The translations under genes and the position numbers were made by a program. Below are positions 46,380-58,648 of a DNA stretch of 64,000 nucleotides, one piece after another. The stretch is from Gari tellinella. Its lineage: Eukaryota; Mollusca; Bivalvia; Cardiida; Psammobiidae. The stretch spans positions 2,294,001 through 2,358,000 of the forward strand of contig OV277858.1 in NCBI GenBank assembly GCA_922989275.2. The letters are read 5' to 3'. The notes under the pieces were generated by a model. The model saw nothing but the letters and a program-made list of their open reading frames with translations. It made no database searches and was not told the DNA's origin. The stretch's first letter is position 1; every line of letters starts with the position of its first letter.

Positions 46380-47940
46380 AGATAGAAGAAGTAAAGACAG
46401 GACAAGAAATCGAAGTAATAACAGTAGTGAATGTAGTAGTTAAACTAGTAATGTAGTAGTTGGAAATGTAGTAAACAGCAGAAGTCGTTGTGATAGTAGT
46501 AGCAGTAAAAGTAGTAGTAATAGTAGTTGCAGTAATGGTAGGTAGTAGTAAGTTGTAGTATTAGTAGTTGCAGTAACAGTTGCAGTAGTAGAAGTAGTAA
46601 TAGTAGGTAAAAGAAGTAAGAGTAGTAGTAATGGAAGGGAGTAGTAAAATTAGAAGTAGCAACAGTAGCAGTAGTAGTTTAAACAAAGTTTATTTCCAAA
46701 TTGTTTTACTGGAAAAGGGGTTGGGCCACAAGTTCTACCAACCTAGAATCGGCCCTTCTCCTACAGTTTCACAAATAAAACAAATACTGTTGGAGTGAGA
46801 GAGAAAGAGAGAGGAGGAGGGAAATAGACAGAAAGAAAGAGAGAGGTTGCTTGTTTCCAGGACCTGGTGTCTCCACATAATCTTGGTAAGACGAATCAAT
46901 TTAGATAAATAAAAATACAAAGCTAAATTATCCACCAATGCATCTCTTTCAAAAAGAGTGGCGGAGCTAAATCGTATAATTATACAGCAAAATAATTGTT
47001 AAACGGTCTCTCAAAAGAACCCTTAATTTAGTAGTAGTAGCAGTAGATGTAGTGGTAATGGTAGAAGTATAAGTAGTGCTAGTAATTGCTGTTATAGTAG
47101 TAGTAGCAGCAATAATAGTAGTAAAAGTAATGGAAGTAATTTTTGTTATAGTAGTAGCAGTGGTAGTAATTTTTGTAATAGTAGTTTTTGTTGGTTAACG
47201 TCCGTTCCTGCCATCTATGAGCTAATTGGACGCCACAGGGAAAGGGAACGGATACAGAGAACCCGGGCGCGATGCCCTACTCTTATTATCGAGAGAGTTC
47301 GCTGGTTCTTTTAGATGCCCAGTGTAAAGCACTGATAAATCGGACCTCGGTTTATAAATTCTCATCCGAAGGACTTAGTCCGCAGGGGATATAACTCACG
47401 AGCCCTGACGTCGCAATCGGGAACCTTATCCTTCGACTACGTTCGCCGATCGTAAGAGTAGGAGTAGTGATTGGTGTAATAATAGTAGTAGTAGAAGCAG
47501 TGGTAGTAGTAGTAGTAGTAGGTAGTAAAATATCTAGTAGTAGTATATTGGTAGGTGGTTGTAGTAATAGTAACGGTAGGTAGTAGTACATATAAGTAGT
47601 AGTAGATCTAGTAGTAGTAGTAGTAGTCGTAAGTAGTATTACTAGTTGCAGTAGTAGTAGATATTGTAGTAGTAGTAATAGTAAGTTGTAGTAGTAGTAA
47701 TGATATGTAGTGGTGTTAATAGAATAAGTAGAAGGAGTACTGGTAAGGGTTTAGTTAGTAGCAGTAGTAGTAATAGTAAGTAGCAATAATGGTAGTTGTA
47801 CTAGTAAGTAGTAGTAGATGTGGTAGCAGTAGTAATAGTAATAGTAAGTAGTAGTAGCAATAATGGTAGTAATAGTGGTAGTACTAGTTGTAGTAGTCTT
47901 ATTATTAGTAGTAGGATAAGTTGTAGAGGTTTACTAGTAG
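46380..47940. repeat. Interrupted (GTA)n trinucleotide region
   Basis: About 1.5 kb of imperfect GTA/AGT repeats, with frequent GTAGTAGTAG runs. It is interrupted at about 46,678-47,030 by unrelated sequence containing a purine-rich AGAGAGA stretch, and at about 47,190-47,455 by a separate repeat. Short Ser- or Thr-rich frames here come from the repeat. Confidence 0.88.
47190..47455. repeat. Dispersed SINE-like repeat inside the GTA tract
   Basis: A single block with a different composition from the GTA tract, containing GACGCCACAGGGAAAGGGAA, then CGCGATGCCCTACTC, GTTCGCTGGTTCTTTTAGAT, and an ATCGGGAACC block near its end. It resembles dispersed invertebrate repeats from memory. tRNA boxes are not convincing. 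Insertion into the microsatellite is clear from the abrupt edges. Confidence 0.45.
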
Positions 47941-48788
47941 ATTCTAGTTGTTGGCATATGAAAGTAAAAAAATTAAAGAAAATTCAGTTTTCTCTGGAGC
48001 CAAAAGGGCTCATCAGCAAATGAAAAGTTATTTCAAATCTAATCTAAGCAAATAAATTGTTAGAAACAATGCTTCATGCTTTGAAAATTGATTTTTCTGT
48101 GTATTTGTATTTATCTAAGTACTATAAAGTGCAACAAAACTATTTATTCTGTGAAAAATATCCTAAGAGCCAAAAGGGCTCATCAACAAAAACGACTGTT
48201 GCACCTATTTTCAATGCGATTTAAATTGTAATAAAACACTTTTAAACATTAAAAAAGCCTTATGTTCAAATACAACAAGATATGATGATAAAATTAACTG
48301 CAGGAGTATGTATTATATCTTCACAACAAATGGGCATGGTTGTCGGTAAGAACGTATAATTTAATTCAACATCAACACAAGGAAATACGTTAGCAAGTTC
48401 AAGGTCGATTCAATGTTAGCAGATTAATAAAGTTATGGTGTCAATGTGATGTATTTTTAATCGCAGTAACTGTGTAGTTACAAAATATGGTATATTCATA
48501 AAACAATTAGGTATATTATACATAGACATGAAAAGGGCTCATCAACACTTGAAACTGCTGTTGAGCCCTTTTGGCTCAAACACATTTGTTGATGAGCCCT
48601 TTTGGCACTAGGAATTACTGAAATTTGGGAAACAGTCAAAATGTGAAGTGTATTTTTTTACGTTTAAAATCAGGAAGTCGAGCACAATATTAATTTCTCA
48701 TATAGTTTACATTGAATATAAGTCAATTTTGTCAAAAAGTGAAATTTGACCAAATATGTTGTTGAGCCCTTTTGGCGTTTAAGTGACG

Positions 48789-49530
48789 AAATATGGTAAG
48801 TAAAAATTTGCATGAAAGTATGCCTGGCTAAAAAATTCATTATTACTTTTTTTTCACATTTTCTTTTCTGGTCTAAGTAATTGAAAACTTAGAGACCTTG
48901 TCAATGCAATTATATTGTATTTCTATGTGATATACAAGGTTATGTAAGGTGTTCAGGAGGATGGCTCCCCGACCCCAACACACCTATAACGGGGAAAAAA
49001 GTCCTGCTTTCACTAGGCCTGAGAAAAAAAAAAGTTATTTTATACTTACTTTACATGTTTTATATTGTTAAAATGTTCAGGGTTTGAATTACAAATTGCA
49101 CTATGTTTGCTAGACTCATTTTGCTTGACTCATTATTAGGCCAAATGTTGCCTGATCCTATTGTTTTACTTTAGAGTTTATTAGTAGTATTTAGTTTTGA
49201 AATTTAGCTTAATTATTAAACATTCAATATTGTTACTTCGTACTTTATTCGCTCAATTTCCTTACCAATTGAGTCACTCTGGTGTTTGCCCGCACATATT
49301 CAGTGCTGACCTGTTACAAGTGTAACGCAGGTTACTCGATGCAACGATACAGAGCGACCATGCTCTGTGGCTTTGTCATCGATTCTTCCTTTTTCAATTT
49401 TAGACCGTGGTTTAAATACTGCAAAATTTAACAAGAATCAGTAATCAAAAATTACAAAGCGCACCTCTGGCATATCTAAAATAAAAATATTTCATTTTGA
49501 TGAGATTGATGTCAAAAAGTCACTGAATAC
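48789..49530. other. Unassigned AT-rich sequence
   Basis: Nothing recognisable. Confidence 0.4.
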
Positions 49531-49539
49531 AAGTAATTT

Positions 49540-50103
49540 AGATCAAGTTCAAAGGTCAATGTCATTTAAACTTTTGTACATCTTTGTGTACACATTGAGG
49601 CGCATCAGTATATTGAGTTTCTTTATACTAGGTGCAGTCGCCTGTGCAAAATAGACTTTAACATAGAAACTTTACGTTGACACAAGGGCTAAAGGTCACG
49701 AGTAAAGGTCAACAAACTGTAGTGCAACGTCATCTTATCATTAAGGTAGTTTTAGATTATTGACCCTAGATACAGTCGTTCAGAACAAATGTAACGGAAA
49801 CCAAAAGGTTGACCCTAGAGATCAATGTCAAAAGTCAAATTAATCATACTAGAATGCAACATGGTCTACCTATTAAGATTAAGGCCAATCAGTATACAAA
49901 AGTGTTTACCCTAGGTTCAGTTGTTCAGATAGAACATACCTTAATACAAAACCTTAATTTTGACCATAGGGGTAAAGGTCAAGGGTCAAGGTCACTAAAC
50001 CACAATGCAATGTTGTCTAGTCATTAAAGAACATCAGACTAACAAGGTTCGTGATCATATGTGCAGTGATTTTACAACAACAGACTTTAATGCAAACTAT
50101 TGG
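49540..50103. repeat. Degenerate tandem units with AAAGGTCAAGGGTCAAGGTC-type blocks
   Basis: About three to four diverged units contain TTGACCATAGG or TTGACCCTAGA, AAAGGTCA, a TGCAATG block, a CATTAA block and a CAGT block. The array resumes after the 877-bp insertion with TTGACCATAGGTCAAGGG at 50,981, which shows that the insertion went into a unit. Confidence 0.6.
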
Positions 50104-50980
50104 TACCCAGCAGGAACACAACGTTGTTTCAACGTTGAAACATCGTTGATTTTCCGTCGCAACGTTGATCAACCCTTTTTCACCATGGGTCGGTACCGAA
50201 TTTATTGCCAACGTTGAATCAACGTTGAAAATGGTCGTGAGAAAAAACAAATCGTTGAAAATGAAAATTCTGATAAATTATATTGCAGTGGTTATGTATC
50301 ATCACGTAAACTATGATTTATCGTAAAAACAAATTCAATTTAAAAATCTACTGCCAAAGTTGAATCAACGTTGAATCAACATTGTCAGATAATGGACGTA
50401 GGTGAAAAGTATTATTATTTAACAAATAATCATAACAACTTCAAATTAAATATTAATTTGACCCTTCATTGTTTAGATGCAAAAGAAATAAGTTCTAAGT
50501 TCTTAATATTAAGCACTGAATTTTACAGTCAAGTTTACAATTAAAATAAATAAAATATAACCTTCCAGAAAGCAAACCAATTCAATGTAAAAAAAAATAA
50601 TTATAGATACTCAGCGTACTAATAAATGAAGCAACCATATTTGATAAGCTGTAATCAAACATCTTCCAACGCCCATGCGTTGTCTACTCTACTATTAGTA
50701 CAGTACAGCTCCCAAAACCTAAGTTGAAGGCAGAATTTGAAAGTAAAACAATATCTGGAGAAAAAAACACAAAAACGGACAGCCCACTCGAAACAATGTC
50801 GTGTTGACGTTGAATCAACGTCATTTCAACGTTGAAACTTCGACCATTATCAACGTTGAATCAACGTTTAGGTTCAACGTCAAAAAAACTTTCAAAATCA
50901 AATATAAATCGTACGTTGTTTCAACGTTGACGTTCAACGTTGATCTAACGTTGATTCAACGTTGGTGTGCCTGCTGGGTA
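50104..50980. mobile_element. 877-bp TIR element with TCAACGTTGA palindromes
   Basis: The left end TACCCAGCAGGAACACAACG and the right end (inverse TACCCAGCAGGCACACCAAC) are terminal inverted repeats of about 23 bp with two mismatches. Palindromic TCAACGTTGA or AACGTTGA words recur at 50,120-50,240 and 50,800-50,965, and once near 50,365. The centre is AT-rich and non-coding. TATTG at both edges is a possible target duplication, though three extra bases at the left make it uncertain. Confidence 0.72.
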
Positions 50981-51009
50981 TTGACCATAGGTCAAGGGAT
51001 AAGGCCACC

Positions 51010-52473
51010 AGATTTCAGAACAAAATGACAAATCAAGATAAAAATACAAGATACAAGAAACTCTACTAGAGTCGTGTTTTTTGCGAACATATGTTTAACA
51101 TTTGCATGGAGCTACTTACCGACTTAAACAAATATGTCTTAACAATGCATTTAACTAACAACAACATGTACTATACCTTATTGTTTTTGATGACTCTTTG
51201 AATGACTTTGTGCACAATAAGGCGTCACTTTGGATTATATCTTGGCAATGTTTTGAAAAGAAATTTAGAAAATCATATACTTAGAACAAAAGCAGACAAC
51301 AAATATTGCAGACGTAAACAACTACCCAACATGCAAGTAATTAAATTTAGCAAGTGTTTTAATAACATCAATACTAAATCTGGAACTATATGCATTCCAG
51401 TATTAAAAGTGTACGGTATGATGAAAACATTGTGCTCATTCGTCATACCGTATCCTGTAAGGGGTGTAATGAAATATTGGCACTGACGTTTTTATGTCAT
51501 GCATTATCCTCTAAAATTGTTATATCCTATCATGTTGTTATTTAAAGCATGTTGACAGTTAAAGAGGATGTTCTTAATGCTCATTCATCTCATTCGAAAC
51601 AACAACTGTTTGCATAATAAAAAAAATGTTCTGTAAGTGTGGCAGAGTAAAGCTTCAAACAAAATTCTCATATAGAGTTGACTGTCAAAATATAGGACGA
51701 GCCTTGACGATCTTGAGCTTATTAAATATGATAAGTAATGAGCATGGATATAAGATTATATATATGGCATCACCTATTATATCAATCAAAGCCGTAGTTT
51801 GTAGCGTTTCTGCTATGTAGAGTTTGCGCCAAAAACTGACGTTCTTTATATAATTCAAGAACGAAATAACGAATCAAGCCCAAAATCGCAGATGCATAAC
51901 CTCAGATAGTGATCAACAGTAATGCATTAAAAAGCAAAGTCTTGCTGAATGATAGCCGAGTAAATCTCAGGACAAAATTCAGTATACAGACGGACGGACA
52001 AACGAACGGACAGACGGGCGGACGAACAGAGCGAGTCCAGTATACTGCCCCTACCTACATCTCGTTGGTGGGGTATAAAAAAGAAGCATCCCGAAGGTAT
52101 CGAACTGATTACATATTACGTTTACCTTCAAACACAACTCGACCAGTGTGACCTAAGGCTTTTAATTTTTGTTTCATATGAACTAAATGCTTAAACTCTG
52201 GCCATATTAATAACTCTGAATGATTCCCAACTTCTATAAATAAAAACGTTTATTTACGACATAGCGCTTGAAATCGGACTATATTATTGTCAATATATAA
52301 AAAGGCATCTCACTTCTGGCACTACACTGTTTCCATAGGCCACTGTTTAAATGTGTATTACGTCGAAACTCGATAATATAAACTCGCGTTGGTTCAAACA
52401 TACCAATATTTCGAAGTTAAAACGTGTCTTACTGATATATATTCAGCGAGATCGATGTATCGAAATTTAATTT
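51010..52473. other. Unassigned AT-rich sequence
   Basis: No gene recognised. GGTTCAAACATACC with ATTTCGAAGTTAAAACGTG at 52,391-52,426 is related to the hairpin at 61,752-61,838. The GGACGGACAAACGAACGGAC stretch near 51,990 is a short degenerate repeat. Confidence 0.4.
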
Positions 52474-52826
52474 AAGAAATAAAGTAAAGTAAAGTACCAG
52501 TTAAAGTCTACTTTCAGTCAGAATGACCGCTCAGCCGACTGTACATTTACCCCCCTGATCATTGGGCCATCTTGCCTACACAATATTGAGCACTGCTAAC
52601 ATATGGCGCTAAAGCAGCCGCAGTACCGGCTCAGACCCTCACAGGTACCCATTTTAACCCCTGGGTGGGGAGGAGCAATTCGCGGTACATGTCTTGCTCA
52701 AGGAAATTCCTGTACATCATCAGGGATTCGGAAAAAAAATCCCCTTGTCAGACCGCTGGTCCGGCGGGGGATCGAACTCACGACCCCTGGTACCGTAGTC
52801 CAACAGTGTTACCGCTGAAATACGTG
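52474..52826 (-). mobile_element. tRNA-derived SINE
   Basis: On the minus strand a box A-like sequence lies at about 52,822-52,809 and a strong box B (GAGTTCGATCCCC) at 52,779-52,767, the layout of a tRNA-type pol III promoter. A body with CTTGAGCAAGACATGTACCG follows. The element ends in a CTTTACTTTACTTTA tail at 52,498-52,480. The tRNA part is too diverged to be a functional tRNA. Confidence 0.72.
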
Positions 52827-54520
52827 TATGCTCGATTTAAGCAAGAACGTATCGAGCTGAAACTGAATTTGTTAAGGTTCGTTCAATGGATACAAACTAA
52901 TTAATCACCAACACAACAAAAATAAGATTTAGATGGTTGGGATTCGTTGGTAGGTGAGACTTTGGTCGACAAAATTTACTCTATATGGTCGTAAATGGTA
53001 TACATAATACTCTAACTCGTTGATTTTCTCGTCGTTAAGGTTTTCGATGGGTAATGCTTTTCAGAACGAATCCGCAAAAAATATACACCATCTCATTCAG
53101 TATCCAATTCTACATCATTTTCCAGAGTTTAAAGAATTTTCACCTCATATAACTGAAATTATGGATATTTTTGTCTCGTTACCCTACTTTTCAAAAAAAC
53201 GTCCGGAAATGACTACCCCTCTTTTTTCTTTCCGAGGATAAAAAATTACAAATATTAATAAAAAGATCAAAAGTTATTCGTGCATTTATACCTAAGACAT
53301 TGTTGTATACAAATACAAGCAGAACAATTAAATATTTTGCATAGTACATTAAAAAAATCTCTTATATTTTGGAAAAAATAATTTATGAGTCAATTTTTTC
53401 TCAAAAAATAATTTTTTACGTTTTAGCAAAACTGAGATTTTTACAAAAATTAGGCAGGGGCATTCATACTGACTACACTTAAAATTATCTACCATGTCTC
53501 TAGAACAAAATAAAATTAGGAGGGTTGACCTCATGTAACTTGAGAAAAATGGAATTGTGTTTGGGAGGGGTCAACATTTGTGGGAAAGTAAAATCAAACA
53601 TTGAAGTTTTTTGATAAAACATGCACTGTCAATTAGCAAATAGTTGTGGAATTCACAAAAATGTCAATTTAATAGCTATTGTCTGTTTTACAAATTATTT
53701 TCTGCAAGATAAACAATATTCTCCAGCAAGAAATGTGAAAAATACAGTCAATCTTGTATGCAGTAACCACCTTGCGAATCAGTCTGCAGACCTCTTCATT
53801 ATGACACTAGACTAATTAACTCAGGGTAGAAATAGTGAAGAAACCTCCTACTGAAGCATTCTGAATTAGTTTTATCCTGCATTAAACAGACAACTCAATA
53901 CCAGACAAAATATGGGTATTCACCACTTGAGTGATCGCTTAATACAAGATTGACTGTAAAAATTGACAATGATTACCAAGTTACATAATAAACGGCTGGT
54001 ATGTTGCAACCCAATAATTGCAATAGATATTTAACCCTTTACTCCATAGCTTATTTTAAGTATTGAAGAGACATGGTTGCATAAAGCAGGCTGAAATTAA
54101 AGCAGGATTCATTCTGCTTTACTTCCAGTCTGCTTAAACTATGTACAGTCTGCTTAGATAAAGGGTTTTTATTATGCATATTCATGACTGTATACAATTA
54201 AACTATTTACTTTCAAGAGTGAAGGAATAAAAATGCAATGTGTTAACGTGAGTATCAATGGAGTAAAGGGTTGATTTAGGAAAACATGTTTAGCATGTAC
54301 CACAGGTTTGATTTACAGTCAGACCTGTATTTAATAGGCAGTCTGTTCCTCTACCTTTGTTGTGGTTCTAGGACTTATTTGTCATATTTATTAAACCGAG
54401 ATGACACCTCTGCTACAGTGGAGAAAACGTTATTCTGTCCTGTTTACACGCAAACGTAAAACACTAAAATGCAGATAAGGACAATTTTTTGACAAGTCTG
54501 ACTTTTCATTGTTATCTGAG
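52827..54520. other. Unassigned AT-rich sequence
   Basis: No coding or repeat family recognised. Confidence 0.4.
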
Positions 54521-54524
54521 TGGC

Positions 54525-56300
54525 AAACAGTTAGGAGCCTGATCAGACGCCGGGTTTACCCAGCGTCTGATCAGGTTCCAAACTGTTTGCACTGGAAATA
54601 GTACTTTTAGCGTAAAAGCGTTTACTGGGAAAGAACAGCGTTTCCTCCATTGTAAGAGCTAAAAGGAAGGCGGATTGGTGGTTTTAATCCAAACAGGCTG
54701 CTTTGGAACAAATGAGATAAGCCGAACTCATCTTCCTGTAATCATAATCATGTCATCTCATCATGCATCCCTCATCATTTATGGGCGCTTGTCTCGCAGA
54801 TCCTGGCAAATCTAGCTCTTCATTGACAGACTCAACAATTTTACCGCCCGCACAATAGTTATGATCCACTAAATGTTTTTCTTTTATTTCCGGACCGGCC
54901 ACTTGTGGATTTGCAAACTTTTCCACTCAGGGCTAAATTTCTCACAGGGCCCCGACACTATTGCAAAAAACCGTCAGAAGTATATACCTTCTCGCGATTT
55001 TTTTCTCTAAAAATAGCAATCGTGTTGGGGCCCCTGTGCGCAGTCAAGCATTACCCAGCTAAGACCTTAACGTAGTGGAAGCCAATGGCGTAATCACTCA
55101 TGCTTGCTCTACCATGTTGAAAAATTAAATACACAATAACGGCTAGGAACTTTACATGGCTTTAATAATCTTCACGCTTCTGACATTTGAAACTTGCATA
55201 AAGCGTTTGTTTCCATTAAAATAGCAAATAATATCGGCTTTACAAATAAGTTTGACCAAGTTCAGAGCTGGTTTTTAACATTCGACATTTCTGTGTCATT
55301 TTGCGAAAAATACAGCCTCGTAACAAAAATGAACACCATGTTAGATATACGCTATATGGTGGTAGAAGCGTTAATACACACGACATAATTGAAGATGCAC
55401 TATTTAATTAAGTAACGTTACGTCTACTTAGCGTCTAAACCCCTTCACTGGCATTGCGTCACATTTTTTCATACAGAATATAACTGGTGATTCATCTAAG
55501 TGGCAACAGTTTGGATCTATATCAGACGCTGGTTTTATTTTAGTTCACCAGTGTTTGCAACGGACATACTAGTTTAGCATAAACGCGTGTTGTGAGAGTA
55601 TAACAGTGCTCCCTCTCTGCAACGACACCCAATGGGAGATATATATATATTGTGTATTGTTCGGCAGGAGGGTTGTTATAGACAGGGACACAGCTTGAAT
55701 CCAGACCAGACGCCTCAATATAGTCTACTTAAAATTGTGGCCTATTTTTCTCAAAGATACGTATTGGACATTTGTACAAGAGAATCAAAGGGACGAGTTC
55801 CAAACAGTTTGAATCTAGATCAGACGCCGCGTTACGTTATTCTACGGATGTTCATGTTCCCTTTTTATAACAACTCCATCCGCACAACACACAAAGTAGT
55901 TGTAGTTGTCTCCCATTGGATGCTGTCGTAGATGTAATCAATCCTGTTACTCGTCACTCTGTATTATCTCGTGTTGTATAAACTGTGTATTTGTCAGATT
56001 GTAAATTGGAATCCATGTATTATTCTGGTCCGGCCGATTTACCCTTAGATTGAAACATTCTATTTAAGAATAGGATGGCAATTGGACTCGATGAATTCTG
56101 TACATCCTAATAGGGATACATAAAACTGCATTTATAGTGCGTACTTATTCTTTCCCGTTTAAATGTCGTTGCAAAGAAAAACTACAATTTTTAATAAATT
56201 TCTAACTTTCTTTTTACTCTGAGTGGCAATCAGGTAGGGGCCTGATTAGACGCCGGGTTACCCTGCATCTGATCTGGCTCCAAGCTTCTTTTTTTGCAAT
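54525..56300. repeat. Dispersed units with a GATCAGACGCC palindrome
   Basis: Palindromic cores occur at 54,536-54,585, 55,507-55,555, about 55,798-55,835 and 56,240-56,283. They are usually preceded by GTGGCAAACAG or a variant and followed by a TTTGCA...CGTTTACTGGGAAA...AACAG block. The best core, at 54,541, is GATCAGACGCCGGGTTTACC followed by CAGCGTCTGATC. The units are related to those at 41.8-42.6 kb and in the TTAA elements. Confidence 0.6.
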
Positions 56301-57019
56301 TGAATGAAAAGTTTTAGAGTTAATGCGGTAGTTGGGAAATAATAACGTATCAGTAAAGTTAGCTCAGTAGTATCGTCCTGCACGAGGATTAGCTTATCTC
56401 AAGTACGAAACTGTATATCCGATGTCACTTTGCTGACCTTTAACCATTAAAACAGTTTTGTTCTAAACAGAATCGGCCAGGTTAGATACATCGGACAAAT
56501 AATAGGCGTTTTGTGCCATAACTCTTTTTTTTACCTCTCTCATATCATTGTTACTTTAGCACGTTAGCATTATACTATTATTTTAGCTATCAGTATGTGT
56601 TTGGTTCGTTCAGTTATTGAAAAATTGTTTTGAATATTTACCCCGTGTGCCCCATTTGCGTCGTGTACGTAGAACCATTCTGGACAATGCTTCCTTATAT
56701 GAGTGCCTGGGCTATAACAATGGAATCGACTTCGACCTAGTCTGTCTGTCGTCTTCCCCGACTTGATCCCGACTTTGTGTAGACATCTTACAAGCTCCAG
56801 ATCGTCCGCATAGGTATTCCCCTAGATAAGCCAAACTATATACATTTTTGTACTAAGAGAACTGTAAGGTTCGGGAAAGGACATAATTGAACCAGAAATC
56901 AATTACCAATAATGCCACGCTTGTCGACAAACACTTTGATTTACGATCGAAAGTTGGACATTTTACTGCTAAAATATACATACCCTGATTTTATTGATAT
57001 ACTTTGGAATTTTAAGTGT
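56301..57019. other. Unassigned sequence
   Basis: Nothing recognisable between the palindrome units and the LINE remnant. Confidence 0.4.
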
Positions 57020-58620
57020 TTTGACAGGGCTCAACGTCATTCATCCAAGTCGTTTCAGAAACGTTGCATTCAATGAGCTCCTCAGAAAGTTTTGACTCTG
57101 CTACAGCAGCAGAAATTGGAGAAATTATCAAGGTATCCCCATGTAAGTCCTGTGAACTCTACCCAATACCTACAAGGCTCTTAAAGTTATGCCTTGACGA
57201 GCTCATACAATCGTTGACACAAATTGTGAACTCTTCGCTGGAATCTGCGTATGTTCCAAAATAATTTAAAAGGTCCCATTTAAGACCTATTTTGAAGAAA
57301 CCTGATCTCGATACAAATGATCTTAAAAACTACAGGCCGGTATCAAATCTGTCATTTCTATCTCAAGTATTAGAAAAAGTAGAATTCAAACGCACTGAGT
57401 CTCATTTGACTTCAAACAATCTGCACGAGCAGCATCAGTTAGAATATCGCAAGTACCACTCTACAGAAACTGCTCTTGTTAAAGTTCAAAATGACATCCT
57501 GCAGCATCTTGCTAAGATTCAAATCACATTTCTGGTGATGCTTGACCTATCAGCCGCATTCGACACTATTGATCATCAAACAATACTCAATTGCCAAAGT
57601 AATTTGAAACCCAATAAAGTGGATGACTCTATACCTATATGACCGTTACCAAACAGTCGCAGTAGATGGATAATTATCTGCCCCTGTTCAAATGAAATAT
57701 AGTGTGCCGCAAAGTTCAATCCTGTAGCCGAAAAACTACATCTTGTACACAAAACCTGTCGGCTCAATTTGTAGAAATCAGCATATGTATCATCGTTTCT
57801 ATGCAGATGATTCAGTTATACTTGTCGTTTAAGCCTAAAGACACATCTTGCCAACAAGTAGACCTCTCAAAAGTAGAAGGATTTTCAAAAAACGAATAGC
57901 CTAATGGATGCACCAGAAAATGTTGAAGCTTAACAATGAAAAAATTTGGGTCATTTTAAAAAGGTTAACATACCAGAAGACTTTCACGTTCAAGTGGGAA
58001 ACTCTAAAATCAAACCATCATTGTGTGTGAAGAGTCTTAGTACTAGATTCGATTTCCAAATGGATATGACACAGCACATTAACGCTGTATGTAGGTCTAG
58101 ATATGCACAGCTGTGGCAAATATGTCATGTTAAACAGTACATTTCCCCTGAAGCTACAAATTACTTTGTCAATTCTTTGGTCACATCGAGAATTGACTAC
58201 TGCAACTCACCGCTGTATTGGGTTTCCCACAACTCTCTACGAAAACTACAGCGTGGGCAAAAATGTAGCGGCTCGCATCATTTCAATGACTCACCAGATC
58301 ACATCACCCCAGTATTCAAGGAGCTTGACTGAATTCAAAATTCTGACTCTTACATACAATGCCATGGGCAATTATTGGCTAAGGTACATTGTTAGTATGC
58401 TGGACGTGTATAGACCTCGAAGACAGTTGCGGTTTGCGAGTAAATAAGTATCGCTGGTTGTGCCGAGAAGTCGTTTTGTGAAGTATGGAGATAGAAAATG
58501 CATACATGCAGTTCCTAAACGTTGGAACACTTTACTATCAGACATACGAGATGCAAGCCCAGTGCCAGCCTTAAAAACAAATGTCTGAAAACAAATGTGT
58601 TTAGTATTTGTCATTAAGGA
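57020..58620 (+). pseudogene. CR1/L2-like LINE reverse transcriptase, decayed
   Basis: Frames in series carry the start of the RT (SELYPIPTRLLKLCLDELIQ-like, then KNYRPVSNLSFLSQVLEKV), motif A (VMLDLSAAFDTIDHQTIL) and a YADD block readable in a shifted frame near 57,799. The C-terminal part follows (FHVQVGNSKIKPSLCV, YISPEATNYFVNSLVTSRID). This matches the C-terminal frame at 43,371-44,162 closely, so both are one family. At least six stops or shifts are present. The endonuclease is missing. The 3' end is cut by the TTAA element that begins at 58,649. Confidence 0.8.
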
Positions 58621-58648
58621 GGATATATAACTGAAAGTATATACTTAA

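Larger units (their letters stand above)
44661..48788. mobile_element. 4.1-kb TIR element with nine AAAAGGGCTCA iterons
   Basis: The left end reads CGTCACTTAAACTCCAAAAG and continues GGCTCATCAAC. The right end (48,758-48,788) is its inverse with two mismatches. The core motif GCCAAAAGGGCTCATCAAC occurs at 44,674, 44,862(-), 44,918, 47,999, 48,169, 48,531, 48,560(-), 48,588(-) and 48,761(-), clustered within 300 bp of the left end and 800 bp of the right end. AAAT borders both ends and may be a target duplication. No transposase frame was found. The middle is filled by trinucleotide repeats and other insertions. Confidence 0.7.

Noticed and set aside
52760..52826. Functional tRNA gene on the minus strand
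   Set aside because: Boxes A and B are present, but the cloverleaf is not sound and a SINE body with a CTTTA tail continues.
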